A stretch of 64,000 nucleotides of DNA, from NCBI RefSeq assembly GCF_001593005.1, contig NZ_LQZQ01000045.1:62001-126000 (forward strand), in the 5' to 3' direction. This DNA is from Roseivirga ehrenbergii (GTDB lineage: Bacteria; Bacteroidota; Bacteroidia; Cytophagales; Cyclobacteriaceae). Of this stretch, positions 35,776 through 43,231 are shown in pieces (position 1 is the first letter of the stretch; each line of letters begins with the position of its first letter). The position numbers and the translations under genes were made by a program. The notes below the pieces were generated by a model that was given only the letters and a program-made list of their open reading frames with translations, did not search any database and was not told the origin of the DNA.

Positions 35776-36171
35776 ATGATTTTAGAAGTGGCTGGTTTTT
35801 TATCGAATGCATTTTTGTTAGACAAGGATTTGCACAAAGAGGAGTCAACTGTTGTTCGCAACCTCAATAAAGAAAGGCAGCTGGCTTTAGCCTCTGGCTT
35901 TGGTACTTTCAACCTAGCTGAAATTAAAACTCAACGGTCGAATTTTAGGCAGTTAACCACTGGGGATTCTGTAAAACTTAAGCTCCATTCAGAATTTGAC
36001 CAGATCTCAGTAGAATATAATGGAAAGGAAATAGGTATTGTTTCTGAGTCTTATTATCGTCTGAGCGAACTAAAGGGAGCATTAGAGGCGGGTAATGATA
36101 TAGATGTGAAATGCATTCGAAAGGATTTAGTAGTAGCTGGAACTGTAAGTTTTTCTTTTGAGGTGAAATAG
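35776..36171 (+). CDS. hypothetical protein with possible HIRAN-like region
   Basis: 131 residues from the ATG at 35776; a TTG 39 bases upstream is a less likely start. Residues about 60-120 (TTGDSVKLKLHSEFDQISVEYNG, then KEIGIVSESYYRLSELKGAL) resemble the HIRAN domain pattern (G-x-L-x-L-x-x-E-x-x-x-D-x-x-x-I-x-V, then G-x-I-G-x-V). HIRAN domains bind DNA ends or stalled forks, but this standalone form is short. Family assignment is tentative. It is flanked by an unrelated lipoprotein operon and a SRPBCC gene, with no obvious operon. Confidence 0.55.
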   Translation: MILEVAGFLSNAFLLDKDLHKEESTVVRNLNKERQLALASGFGTFNLAEIKTQRSNFRQLTTGDSVKLKLHSEFDQISVEYNGKEIGIVSESYYRLSELKGALEAGNDIDVKCIRKDLVVAGTVSFSFEVK

Positions 36172-36258
36172 CTTTATATAATTTCTTCTTTAGCGATTCA
36201 CCCATCTATTCATACATTTTATTTAAATTCAGTGGTGTAAACCAACACTCCTGAACCC

Positions 36259-37182
36259 ATGCCTAAAATTGATTTGAACCGAAGCATTGAAATAAATTCT
36301 TCTCCTGATAAGGTTTTTAAAGCATTAAATGATTTCAACCATTGGCCTGCATGGTCGCCTTGGCTTATTCTGGAACCAGAATACGAAGTGAAGGTAGCCC
36401 CCGATACCAAATACTATGAGTGGGAGGGTAAAAGAATTGGTTCTGGTAACATGCGCATCACAAGCGAGGTAGAAAATAAATCTATCAATCTTGATTTAAC
36501 ATTTTTAAAACCATGGAAATCTAAAGCCAAAGTTCGATTTGAGTTGGAGCCCACTTCTGGCGGCACAAAATTGACTTGGTTTATGGATAGCAGCCTGCCC
36601 TTCTTCATGTTTTGGATGAAGAAGATGATGCTTGGGTTTATAGGTATGGATTATGAGCGAGGCTTAAATCTTTTAAAGGATTATGTTGAAGACGGTGAGG
36701 TCCATTCTAAACTCGACTTTAGAGGTGAACAGGCTTTACCCAAAGTACAATACATTGGCATCCATAGTCATTCAACTATTGATTCCATTGATCAGGACAT
36801 GAAACGGGACTTTGGTAAAATAGGTGAGTTTTTTAAGGATAAAGAAGACCTTATTGCAGGGAAAATGTTTTCGATCTACCATAAGTGGGACTTTGCAAAT
36901 GGTAAGGTCGAATATACTTCTGGACTTGCTGTAAAGTCAGTTCCACATGATTTGCCTTCGGGAATGAAAGTAGGCGAAATTCCGGCAATCAAAGTATACA
37001 CCCTTCGCCATACTGGCCCTTATAGACATTTAGGTAATGCGTGGTCGGCCATGTATAACTTGCATAGGGCCAAAGCAATTAAAACGGTAAAGGGAATTTC
37101 TCCTTTTGAAGAGTATGTAAATATGCCAGGTAGCGTGCCAGATAATGAGTTGATTACTGATATTCATTTTGCAGTGAAGTAA
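36259..37182 (+). CDS. SRPBCC-domain plus GyrI-like effector-binding protein
   Basis: 307 residues. The N-terminal half is a SRPBCC/polyketide-cyclase-type domain: IEINSSPDKVFKALNDFNHWPAWSPW, later GTKLTWFMDSSLPFFMFWMK. The C-terminal half is a GyrI-like (AraC effector-binding) small-molecule domain: PKVQYIGIHSHSTIDSID, then GEIPAIKVYTLRHTGPYRHLGNAWSAMYN. Fusions of this type are known in Bacteroidota and probably bind small hydrophobic ligands. No helix-turn-helix is present, so it is not itself a regulator. It is monocistronic, followed by an intrinsic terminator. Confidence 0.85.
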   Translation: MPKIDLNRSIEINSSPDKVFKALNDFNHWPAWSPWLILEPEYEVKVAPDTKYYEWEGKRIGSGNMRITSEVENKSINLDLTFLKPWKSKAKVRFELEPTSGGTKLTWFMDSSLPFFMFWMKKMMLGFIGMDYERGLNLLKDYVEDGEVHSKLDFRGEQALPKVQYIGIHSHSTIDSIDQDMKRDFGKIGEFFKDKEDLIAGKMFSIYHKWDFANGKVEYTSGLAVKSVPHDLPSGMKVGEIPAIKVYTLRHTGPYRHLGNAWSAMYNLHRAKAIKTVKGISPFEEYVNMPGSVPDNELITDIHFAVK

Positions 37183-37203
37183 ATTCACTAAAAACATAAG
37201 GTT

Positions 37204-37250
37204 AAGCCGAGTTAGTAAAGTTATCAATTTGCTGATTCGGCTTTTCTGTT
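37204..37250 (+). terminator. intrinsic terminator after the SRPBCC-GyrI gene
   Basis: AAGCCGAGTTAGTAAA (37204-37219) pairs with TTTGCTGATTCGGCTT (37228-37243) over 16 positions with three G-U wobbles. The loop is eight bases, and T-rich sequence follows. Confidence 0.8.
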
Positions 37251-37322
37251 TTCTATCGAATAAAAATGGAGCGCATTTTTGGCCTTTTTAAGTGAAAGCA
37301 CTACACTTGTATGATTTTTTAA

Positions 37323-37336
37323 GTCAGCAAGCTGAC
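37323..37336. promoter_or_regulatory. palindrome upstream of porin-like gene
   Basis: GTCAGCAAGCTGAC is a perfect inverted repeat (GTCAGC, two bases, GCTGAC) 62 bases upstream of the start codon at 37398. A -7-like TAGTTTTC lies at 37363-37370. It could bind a dimeric activator; the protein is unknown. Confidence 0.5.
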
Positions 37337-37397
37337 ATGGTAATTTTAATAACCTCTCCATTTAGTTTTCTTCTCATTTAATATTCAAAACAATAAA

Positions 37398-38714
37398 ATG
37401 AAAAAAGTATTTTTCGCAATGATGCTATTGTGCAATTGGGCTATTGCTCAAAGCAACGCGCAAGAAAATTCAAAAGGAACAATTGGGATCAACTCTCAAT
37501 TTTCATACAAAATGTTGGACCCTAGTCAGAACCTCAGGAAAGTAAATATCCTATTAGAGGAAAGACAAAAAGGAGCTTTAGAAGATAGAAGCTTAACCAT
37601 TGGCACCTCTCTGATTTCTATTTTTGATTACCAAAGATCGAATGAGGATTCAAAGTTCGCTTATCTCATGCGCCACCCAACATCTACAAATCAGATAGGG
37701 AAAACAGTTACTGAGGCGGTAATTCATTCTTTTCAGATTTCAACAACTGGAGCCATCAATAATTGGATTACAGTTCATGCTGAATTACTGTATAATCCAG
37801 AGCAAAGCTTTGGGCAAGGAACCATCACAACCTTAACTAGGAACCAGATTCAACTTTACAAAGCATTTTTGGTAATGGGTGATTTGAATAAATCTCCATT
37901 TTATGGTGCTATTGGCAAAATGGATGCACCTTTTGGTCAGGTGGGAAGCGTGAGTCCATTTTCTAATTCTACTACTTGGCATGCCTTCGGTGGTTTAGGT
38001 TATGGCTTACAAGTGGGGTATAGAAAAGGAGGAATTCATGCTAAATTTATGGCTGTGCAAGGTGGTAGCCAGTTCCGTGCCTTGGCTACTCCAGTAGGTA
38101 ATGGTTCGAATGTGCCTTCTAAAATCAACAACTTTGTATCTGACATTAACTATACAATGAATTTGAGTGAAGAAACCGAACTCAATGTAGGCGGTTCGTT
38201 TGTGTTTGGTAGTGCGTATTGTCATGCATATCCTGTAACACATTTCAACCCATGTCAAGATAATAATCCGGCTTATACCGCATATGGTAACTTAAAAATC
38301 AGCGATAAATTTGTAGCACAAGGTAGTTTTGCTAAAACTGTAAAAGTTTGGCCCGGCACCTTTAATCCAAACCCACCGCTAGATGTGTTTCCAGCTTCAA
38401 AAGTCTCTTCTTTTGATATTGGAGCAAAATACAATTTCAACCCAGAAAGCAATGTAATATATACGCTGTCAGGCGAGTTTTCGAAATTTATTGCCGGACC
38501 TGAAGGAGCGCCATGGGAAAGACAAAATCAGCTTGTGATTGGTTTTGCGGGCATGATCAATCGTTCTTGCAAACTCTTTTTCGAAGCTTTTAGAACCGAT
38601 GGCTATGTGCCTTTGAACTTTGTAAGCGGAGGTAATTTAGCGCCAGGAGAAACGCATAGTGTGAGAGGTTCATTTAGTCATGGTGTGGTACTTGGTGGAC
38701 AAGTGATTTTATAA
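37398..38714 (+). CDS. outer-membrane beta-barrel porin-like protein
   Basis: 438 residues with a signal peptide (VFFAMMLLCNWAIAQSNAQ). The body is rich in amphipathic strands and ends in the hydrophobic strand GVVLGGQVIL. A central motif (LNKSPFYGAIGKMDAPFGQVG) resembles the LbtU-like siderophore porin group, where a similar GK-x-x-x-PFG occurs, so this is a possible subfamily. Ligand unknown; an iron link is only a suggestion. It is a single gene with a palindrome upstream and a strong terminator after it. Confidence 0.78.
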   Translation: MKKVFFAMMLLCNWAIAQSNAQENSKGTIGINSQFSYKMLDPSQNLRKVNILLEERQKGALEDRSLTIGTSLISIFDYQRSNEDSKFAYLMRHPTSTNQIGKTVTEAVIHSFQISTTGAINNWITVHAELLYNPEQSFGQGTITTLTRNQIQLYKAFLVMGDLNKSPFYGAIGKMDAPFGQVGSVSPFSNSTTWHAFGGLGYGLQVGYRKGGIHAKFMAVQGGSQFRALATPVGNGSNVPSKINNFVSDINYTMNLSEETELNVGGSFVFGSAYCHAYPVTHFNPCQDNNPAYTAYGNLKISDKFVAQGSFAKTVKVWPGTFNPNPPLDVFPASKVSSFDIGAKYNFNPESNVIYTLSGEFSKFIAGPEGAPWERQNQLVIGFAGMINRSCKLFFEAFRTDGYVPLNFVSGGNLAPGETHSVRGSFSHGVVLGGQVIL

Positions 38715-38735
38715 GATTAACCATCCATTTAGAAA

Positions 38736-38770
38736 AGCACTTTCAATTAAAACTGAAAGTGCTTTTTTTG
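38736..38770 (+). terminator. intrinsic terminator after porin-like gene
   Basis: AGCACTTTCA (38736-38745) and TGAAAGTGCT (38754-38763) form a perfect 10-bp stem with an eight-base loop, followed by seven T. Confidence 0.92.
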
Positions 38771-38775
38771 TTTAA

Positions 38776-38793
38776 GGGTATGAGAATATACCC
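38776..38793. promoter_or_regulatory. GGGTAT-N6-ATACCC palindrome
   Basis: The perfect 6-bp inverted repeat lies 60-77 bases before the membrane-protein start at 38853, just after the porin terminator. An analogous repeat with the half-sites reversed (ATACCC-N6-GGGTAT) stands at 41344. Confidence 0.4.
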
Positions 38794-38852
38794 ACACCAC
38801 GGTATAGTCGCTTGGGCATAACTTCTAGAAATTTAACTCAAAAAAAGAACGT

Positions 38853-39902
38853 ATGGCTTATACAGAAGTGGAAGTGGATTTACTTCCGGAGGAATTGAAG
38901 AAAGCAAAAACCAATTTGATTGGGGTTTTAATTTTTATGCTCATTTTCTTCGCGTTTATAAAGTTCTTTTTCTGGGATAACCTTCTTTCCGAAATCGATG
39001 AAATGATACCTATTATCATTTTTGGAGTGTTTTTTCTCTTGTTTTTAGCCGTTCTAGGCTACATAATGAGAGGTTTCATTTTGGATTTCATCAAAAAGAA
39101 GAAGCAAATTCTGACGGGTACTATTACCGATAAACACATAGACATTACCACCTCGCATAGTTCTAGTGGAGGGAGTAGAGGCAGTACCCGAAGTAAGACT
39201 ACTACACGGAGAACATATTACCTATATTTTGATGACAAAAAATTACCGGTAGATGCGATTATTTATGGTCGTATGTCGGTAGGTATGGAAGTAGAGATTC
39301 ATTATTCCAAGTATTCTCAAACCGTTTTTTATAACAGAGTAATTGCCGAAGCAGAAATCAGTGAGGATAAAATTAAAGCCATTGTTCCTGATGTTGATAA
39401 GCATCAAAACTTCGTGCCAAAGGAACGAGAGTTACAAATGACCAAAGCTGATTTTGAGCTTCTAAAAAAGGCTAGAAATCGTGCAATCAAAAACCGCATT
39501 TGGGTAATTGTTATTTTGGGATGGGTAGTTATCGGCTCCTTGTTTTCTGGGCTTTGGCTTATACCTATCATGATTTTTCCTTTTACCATTTGGTGGTTTT
39601 TGGCTTTCAGAAAGATGATTAAATACATTTTGGCCTATAGAAAGGAAGTGAACACTGGAATGAAAATCGTTTATTCAGAATTGGTGTTAGACAAATTTAG
39701 ACAAACTGGAAATACAAGAGGGTTTTTCATCCGCACCAATAATCAACTCATTAGTGTAAACGAGAGTAACTATGAACAAGTGAAAATGGGCGATCTTATT
39801 ATGGTGTTTAAAGGTAAAGCTACGGGTTGGGTGTTTGGGTTTATGACTTCCGATAATGAATTATATGAAGTAAAAAGTGACGCAAAGCTCAAAAAGAAAT
39901 AG
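38853..39902 (+). CDS. hypothetical integral membrane protein
   Basis: 349 residues. Two membrane helices are near the N-terminus (LIGVLIFMLIFFAFIKFFF and IPIIIFGVFFLLFLAVLGYIM) and two in the middle (VIVILGWVVIGSLFSGL and IPIMIFPFTIWWFLAF). Between the pairs is a basic, Ser/Thr/Arg-rich loop (SSSGGSRGSTRSKTTTRRTYY) and a small beta-rich stretch. The C-terminal part (RTNNQLISVNESNYEQVKMGDLI) may be a soluble domain. The family is not recognised. A terminator precedes it, so it has its own promoter. Confidence 0.72.
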   Translation: MAYTEVEVDLLPEELKKAKTNLIGVLIFMLIFFAFIKFFFWDNLLSEIDEMIPIIIFGVFFLLFLAVLGYIMRGFILDFIKKKKQILTGTITDKHIDITTSHSSSGGSRGSTRSKTTTRRTYYLYFDDKKLPVDAIIYGRMSVGMEVEIHYSKYSQTVFYNRVIAEAEISEDKIKAIVPDVDKHQNFVPKERELQMTKADFELLKKARNRAIKNRIWVIVILGWVVIGSLFSGLWLIPIMIFPFTIWWFLAFRKMIKYILAYRKEVNTGMKIVYSELVLDKFRQTGNTRGFFIRTNNQLISVNESNYEQVKMGDLIMVFKGKATGWVFGFMTSDNELYEVKSDAKLKKK

Positions 39903-39977
39903 ACCGGTATTCTGTCGTGGGTTAGAAAACATTTGTTGTAACTTGATGGTTATTCCTAAAACATTAAATTTTAAGCA

Positions 39978-40298
39978 ATGAAAAAATTATCTATCTATTT
40001 CACTTTTGGGATAATACTATTAATGTTTGTTCCAAGCCAGATGAGCGCTGCAACTATAAGCGATCCAATCACGGACAAATCGACCGAGAAGTTAACCCAT
40101 GAAGAAATGCAAGCTATGGTGGTTCGCTTGAATGAAATTAAAGACATGGACAAATCCAGTTTGACCAGAGAAGAAAGAAAAGAACTGCGTAAAGAAGTAC
40201 GTACTATGAAAAAAGATATTCGCGATAGCGGAGGAGGAGGGCTTTACATCTCTTCAGGTGCTATTATCGTCATTCTCTTGTTGATTATTATTCTTTAA
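39978..40298 (+). CDS. small secreted/membrane protein of a Bacteroidota-type family
   Basis: 106 residues. It has an N-terminal signal segment (IYFTFGIILLMFVPSQMSA) and a charged helical middle (LTREERKELRKEVRTMKKDIRD). A glycine hinge (SGGGGLYISSGAIIV) leads to a C-terminal membrane helix (IIVILLLIIIL). The middle-plus-hinge pattern recurs in small Bacteroidota proteins of unknown function. The terminal helix could anchor the protein to a membrane. A bidirectional terminator lies 22 bases after the stop. Confidence 0.72.
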   Translation: MKKLSIYFTFGIILLMFVPSQMSAATISDPITDKSTEKLTHEEMQAMVVRLNEIKDMDKSSLTREERKELRKEVRTMKKDIRDSGGGGLYISSGAIIVILLLIIIL

Positions 40299-40320
40299 AA
40301 AATTAGAACTGATAAAAATA

Positions 40321-40349
40321 GAAAGGCAACCCAACTTGGGTTGCCTTTC
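40321..40349. terminator. bidirectional intrinsic terminator
   Basis: GAAAGGCAACCCAA and TTGGGTTGCCTTTC form a 14-bp perfect inverted repeat around one base. It lies between the convergent genes ending at 40298 and 40374 and is flanked by A-rich sequence on the left and T-rich sequence on the right, so it can serve both. Confidence 0.85.
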
Positions 40350-40373
40350 TGCTTTCTAATCTACTGAATTTTA

Positions 40374-41093
40374 TTAGTTTACAATTATTTGTACACTTAA
40401 TGTATTGCTGTTGCCTGCTGGCGGTGTATTATACCCTCGTAGAATAATAGTGTAGTAATATCCGTTCTGAAATTTGATGTCTGGTACATTTAGCTCAATC
40501 GTGTTGTCATCCGGAGATGTAACTTTTAGGTCGTATTCTGCCGCGGTAAGTTCCATAAAGTCAGAAGCATCCATAAAGTTAGAATCGCTAAATAAAGGAT
40601 CAGTTTGACCATCAGCTGTAACTTGTAATGTTGGTGCATCTGGTGATAAATTTACCAGCCTTACTTTAGCATTTCCATTACTTGGGGTGTCTGAATTGTC
40701 TTCTAACTTCAACACTTTCAAATCATCATATTCCCCTACGGTAAAGATTGAATAGGTTCTTCCAGCGCCTATAGTCAAGGTAGTATCGGCTACTATGTTA
40801 TTGGCATTTGCTGGGGTAAATTTAAAATTTCTACTACCTGTAAAAAACCTTAAATACCCTGTGTAATCTGCGTAATCAAAAGAGTAAGTGTTCAATTGCC
40901 TGTTATCAATTTCGATGTCTAAGGCTGGGGCGTTGGGCGATGCTTGATAAAGTGAAACATAAGCCACGTTTTCAGGAATACTATCCCCGTCATCCATATT
41001 ACAGCTAGAAAGTATAAATACTGTGGCAACCAACATCATCATACTCCTCATCATTCCTTTAAACGGAATCTCTTGCTTTGCATTTAATTTCAT
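40374..41093 (-). CDS. DUF4397-domain lipoprotein
   Basis: 239 residues. A rather long N-terminus ends in the lipobox VFILSSCNMDDGD. Two DUF4397-type beta units are visible: VAYVSLYQASPNAPALDIEIDN and the second KVRLVNLSPDAPTLQVTADGQ. The latter is followed by LTAAEYDLKVTSPDDNT and a terminal strand region. Such proteins are exported and lipid-anchored; the function of the family is unknown. It is monocistronic. Its upstream 377 bases contain one strong palindrome at 41344. Confidence 0.85.
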   Translation of the reverse strand: MKLNAKQEIPFKGMMRSMMMLVATVFILSSCNMDDGDSIPENVAYVSLYQASPNAPALDIEIDNRQLNTYSFDYADYTGYLRFFTGSRNFKFTPANANNIVADTTLTIGAGRTYSIFTVGEYDDLKVLKLEDNSDTPSNGNAKVRLVNLSPDAPTLQVTADGQTDPLFSDSNFMDASDFMELTAAEYDLKVTSPDDNTIELNVPDIKFQNGYYYTIILRGYNTPPAGNSNTLSVQIIVN

Positions 41094-41470
41094 AATTCTG
41101 AATTTTTATTTGATTTAGGTTATTTATTATGTTGTGCCCACTGCAATAGTAGGCAAATGTTCAGTATTAAAACCACAAGTTTAATGCCATGGTAAATTCT
41201 CTGTTGAAGTGAATTTACCCTAATTAAGTCTCCAGTTCTGTGTGGAGTATAACGTCAACTTATGTAGTTTTTTCTACAGTGCTAATAGACAAGAGTAAAC
41301 AATCAAAGGTTGGAACTTACTTTGAAATATGGGCTTCGATTCTATACCCTCCAGAGGGTATGGCTTATGCCACTTGGCTGGTATTGAGTCGCCTCATAAT
41401 TGACAGTAGATTTGATGTTATGAAAAGATGACTCAGGTATTAGTGTTGGTCATCGGATAAACATGTTTAA
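41094..41470. other. intergenic, with 18-bp palindrome
   Basis: 377 bases between the divergent genes at 41093 and 41471. The notable element is ATACCCTCCAGAGGGTAT (41344-41361), a perfect inverted repeat with an eight-base arm and two central bases. A 63-codon reading frame over it (41240-41431) begins at a GTG and is not convincing. No RNA gene seen. Confidence 0.55.
41344..41361. promoter_or_regulatory. ATACCC-N6-GGGTAT palindrome
   Basis: ATACCCTC, CA, GAGGGTAT is a perfect 18-bp inverted repeat, 110-127 bases before the gene at 41471 and 251-268 bases before the divergent lipoprotein gene. Symmetry this exact suggests an operator, but no regulator is adjacent. Confidence 0.45.
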
Positions 41471-42373
41471 ATGGGAAGGGTATCAAATCTATCGATGGCG
41501 TTACTGGTGATAATGGCCAATACTGTCGCAGCACAGTTTTCTAAATCTATAACGGATCTTTCATTGAATGGGCAGGTGGTAGAGAGCCAAATTCACTGGT
41601 ATAGGTACGACAGGGAGACTAAAACCATTACAAAAATAAGAGAGACTTATGCGCTTTTTGATGAGGCAGGTAGGCAATTACAAGACAAAACTTCTGAAGT
41701 GCTGCAGGATAGAGTGACAGAACATAGTTACACTTGGAACGGAGATGGATCAACAAGCGAGATGCTCAATGAGGTAAGTTTTGCGGGTGATAAAAATAGT
41801 CGCTTTGCAAAGTTTAGCCATGTACGAAGTGCTGGTAAGTGGATGACTTATGAAATTTCAAGTGCCGATACAGCCCAAGTATTTCAGTATGTGACTGGCT
41901 CTCCTGAAACACCAAAAATGTTGATCGTATTTAATGGTAAAAGGATTAAAAAAAGAATTGAAGACCATAAGTATTACCCAAATAGCACTGTTCCCAGTAG
42001 CATTAATATTACTCATGTTGAAGGCGATCGAAAGCTTGGCGCGGAGGAGATTGTGTTTGACGAGAATGGTTATAGAAAAAGCTATGAACTTAAAGGTGAA
42101 CAGAAAGAGGTTTTATTCAGAGATGAACATAATGCTATTGTTAAATCCGTGATGGAGGCAAGAGGTAAGCAGTACACCAATTCTGAAAGTATTTATGAGT
42201 ACGATGGGCAGGATAACTGGACGAAGGTTTATCGAAAAAGGCTCGATCAAGAAGGAAAGGTGATGGAGGAACTTTATGGTTTTAAGAAAACTAAATTATG
42301 GTGGAAGGAGCCTACTGGTTCTTTGGAGCCAGATTATACATTTATTAAGAAGACTAACCCTATAAATAAGTAG
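41471..42373 (+). CDS. hypothetical secreted protein
   Basis: 300 residues from the ATG at 41471. An export signal is likely (LSMALLVIMANTVAAQ). The rest shows repeating strand-turn-strand units of the type YDRETKTITKIRETYALFDEAGR, YTWNGDGSTSEMLNEV and YEYDGQDNWTKVYRKRLDQEGKV, which resemble the YD/RHS-like hairpins seen in Bacteroidota secreted proteins. It ends four bases before the next membrane-protein gene, so the two are probably co-transcribed. No catalytic motif is seen and function is unknown. Confidence 0.65.
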   Translation: MGRVSNLSMALLVIMANTVAAQFSKSITDLSLNGQVVESQIHWYRYDRETKTITKIRETYALFDEAGRQLQDKTSEVLQDRVTEHSYTWNGDGSTSEMLNEVSFAGDKNSRFAKFSHVRSAGKWMTYEISSADTAQVFQYVTGSPETPKMLIVFNGKRIKKRIEDHKYYPNSTVPSSINITHVEGDRKLGAEEIVFDENGYRKSYELKGEQKEVLFRDEHNAIVKSVMEARGKQYTNSESIYEYDGQDNWTKVYRKRLDQEGKVMEELYGFKKTKLWWKEPTGSLEPDYTFIKKTNPINK

Positions 42374-42376
42374 AAT

Positions 42377-42712
42377 ATGCCGGGTATACTCTCATGGGTG
42401 TTGGTTTTTGCGGGGCTTTCAGTGCTCTTGTTACTCATTTATTATTTTCGTTCACCTGAGAAGGCCACTCCGAACATACATCGAGCGATTCCTTTTGTTA
42501 CGGCTGCCTTAGCCATTTGGTCTTTGGTTACCAGCTGGATGTGGTTTTATTATTTCAACTTAGTGCTTAGCATGCCCGCACTATTGATTGCGATTTCGCT
42601 TAACTTTTGGTCGAGACATAAGAGGCTTGATGAAAGATTGGTAAAGTTGAACTGGTATATAATCGGTGGTGCTATTTTGTTGAGTCTTTTAAGCTTTATC
42701 TTTTTTTCATGA
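42377..42712 (+). CDS. small hypothetical membrane protein
   Basis: 111 residues with four hydrophobic segments: ILSWVLVFAGLSVLLLLIYYF, AIPFVTAALAIWSLVTSW, FNLVLSMPALLIAISL and YIIGGAILLSLLSFIFFS. The loops are short and positively charged residues (RSPEKATPN, WSRHKRLDERL) favour the cytoplasmic side. It follows the secreted-protein gene after four bases. The family is not recognised. Confidence 0.6.
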   Translation: MPGILSWVLVFAGLSVLLLLIYYFRSPEKATPNIHRAIPFVTAALAIWSLVTSWMWFYYFNLVLSMPALLIAISLNFWSRHKRLDERLVKLNWYIIGGAILLSLLSFIFFS

Positions 42713-42755
42713 GATAATTGGTCCTATTTATCCGTTACTTTTTTACATTAACTGA

Positions 42756-42918
42756 AACCACATAAAACCTACTATAGTAGGTTTTATGTGGTTATTTTAT
42801 ATTTAATACCTGTTATTATAGGTTTTTTGAAAATGAACTTTATCTTTGTTTAGAACGTTAAACCTATGAAATTAGGTTTTATGCGTACATTTGTTATTTA
42901 AAACCTACAAATTTAGGT
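42756..42918 (+). promoter_or_regulatory. hipBA control region with four ACCTA-N6-TAGGT operators
   Basis: Four inverted repeats with the same six-base spacing are present: 42767-42782, 42808-42823 (ACCTG variant), 42862-42877 and 42903-42918. Start-to-start distances are 41, 54 and 41 bases. The first is the core of a perfect 38-bp palindrome (42756-42793). TATCTTTG at 42841-42848 is an exact TAnnTTTG -7 box lying between sites 2 and 3. The fourth site ends three bases before the preferred hipB start at 42921. The pattern is like that of E. coli hipBA, where four operators bind HipB, but the half-site is different. Confidence 0.78.
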
Positions 42919-42920
42919 GT

Positions 42921-43229
42921 ATGAACTGGAAGAGGATGACAGATCAGGCCATTGTCGATGAGATGGGCAGGCGGGTCAAGCAGTTAAGATTGCAGAAAAG
43001 GTACACTCAGAAAGAGCTTGCCCAAAATGCTGGTGTAAACATTAATACGATTCAAAATCTCGAATATGGGCGTTCTGTTACTTTATCGGTATTAATTCAG
43101 GTGCTTCGTGCACTCAAATCTCTCGATCAGCTTGATTACCTCATTCCTGAAGTGGAAGAAAGTCCGATGATGGTAATGGAGCGTGAGCTTAAACCTATGC
43201 AGCGGGTACGTAAATCTAAAAAGAAATAA
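42921..43229 (+). CDS. hipB: HipB-like XRE-family antitoxin
   Basis: 102 residues from the ATG at 42921. The ATG at 42891 would run through operator 4, while the ATG at 42936 has GGAAGAGG just before it and is possible. An XRE helix-turn-helix is visible: RRVKQLRLQKRYTQKELAQNAGVNINTIQNLEYGRS, then VLIQVLRALKSLDQLDYLI. The basic C-terminal tail (QRVRKSKKK) may contact HipA or DNA. It ends two bases before hipA, so the pair is a bicistronic toxin-antitoxin operon. HipB normally neutralises HipA and represses the operon. Confidence 0.88.
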   Translation: MNWKRMTDQAIVDEMGRRVKQLRLQKRYTQKELAQNAGVNINTIQNLEYGRSVTLSVLIQVLRALKSLDQLDYLIPEVEESPMMVMERELKPMQRVRKSKKK

Positions 43230-43231
43230 CC

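Noticed and set aside
41240-41431. 63-codon reading frame between divergent genes
   Set aside because: It begins at a GTG, overlaps an operator-like palindrome, and has no convincing start region or protein pattern.
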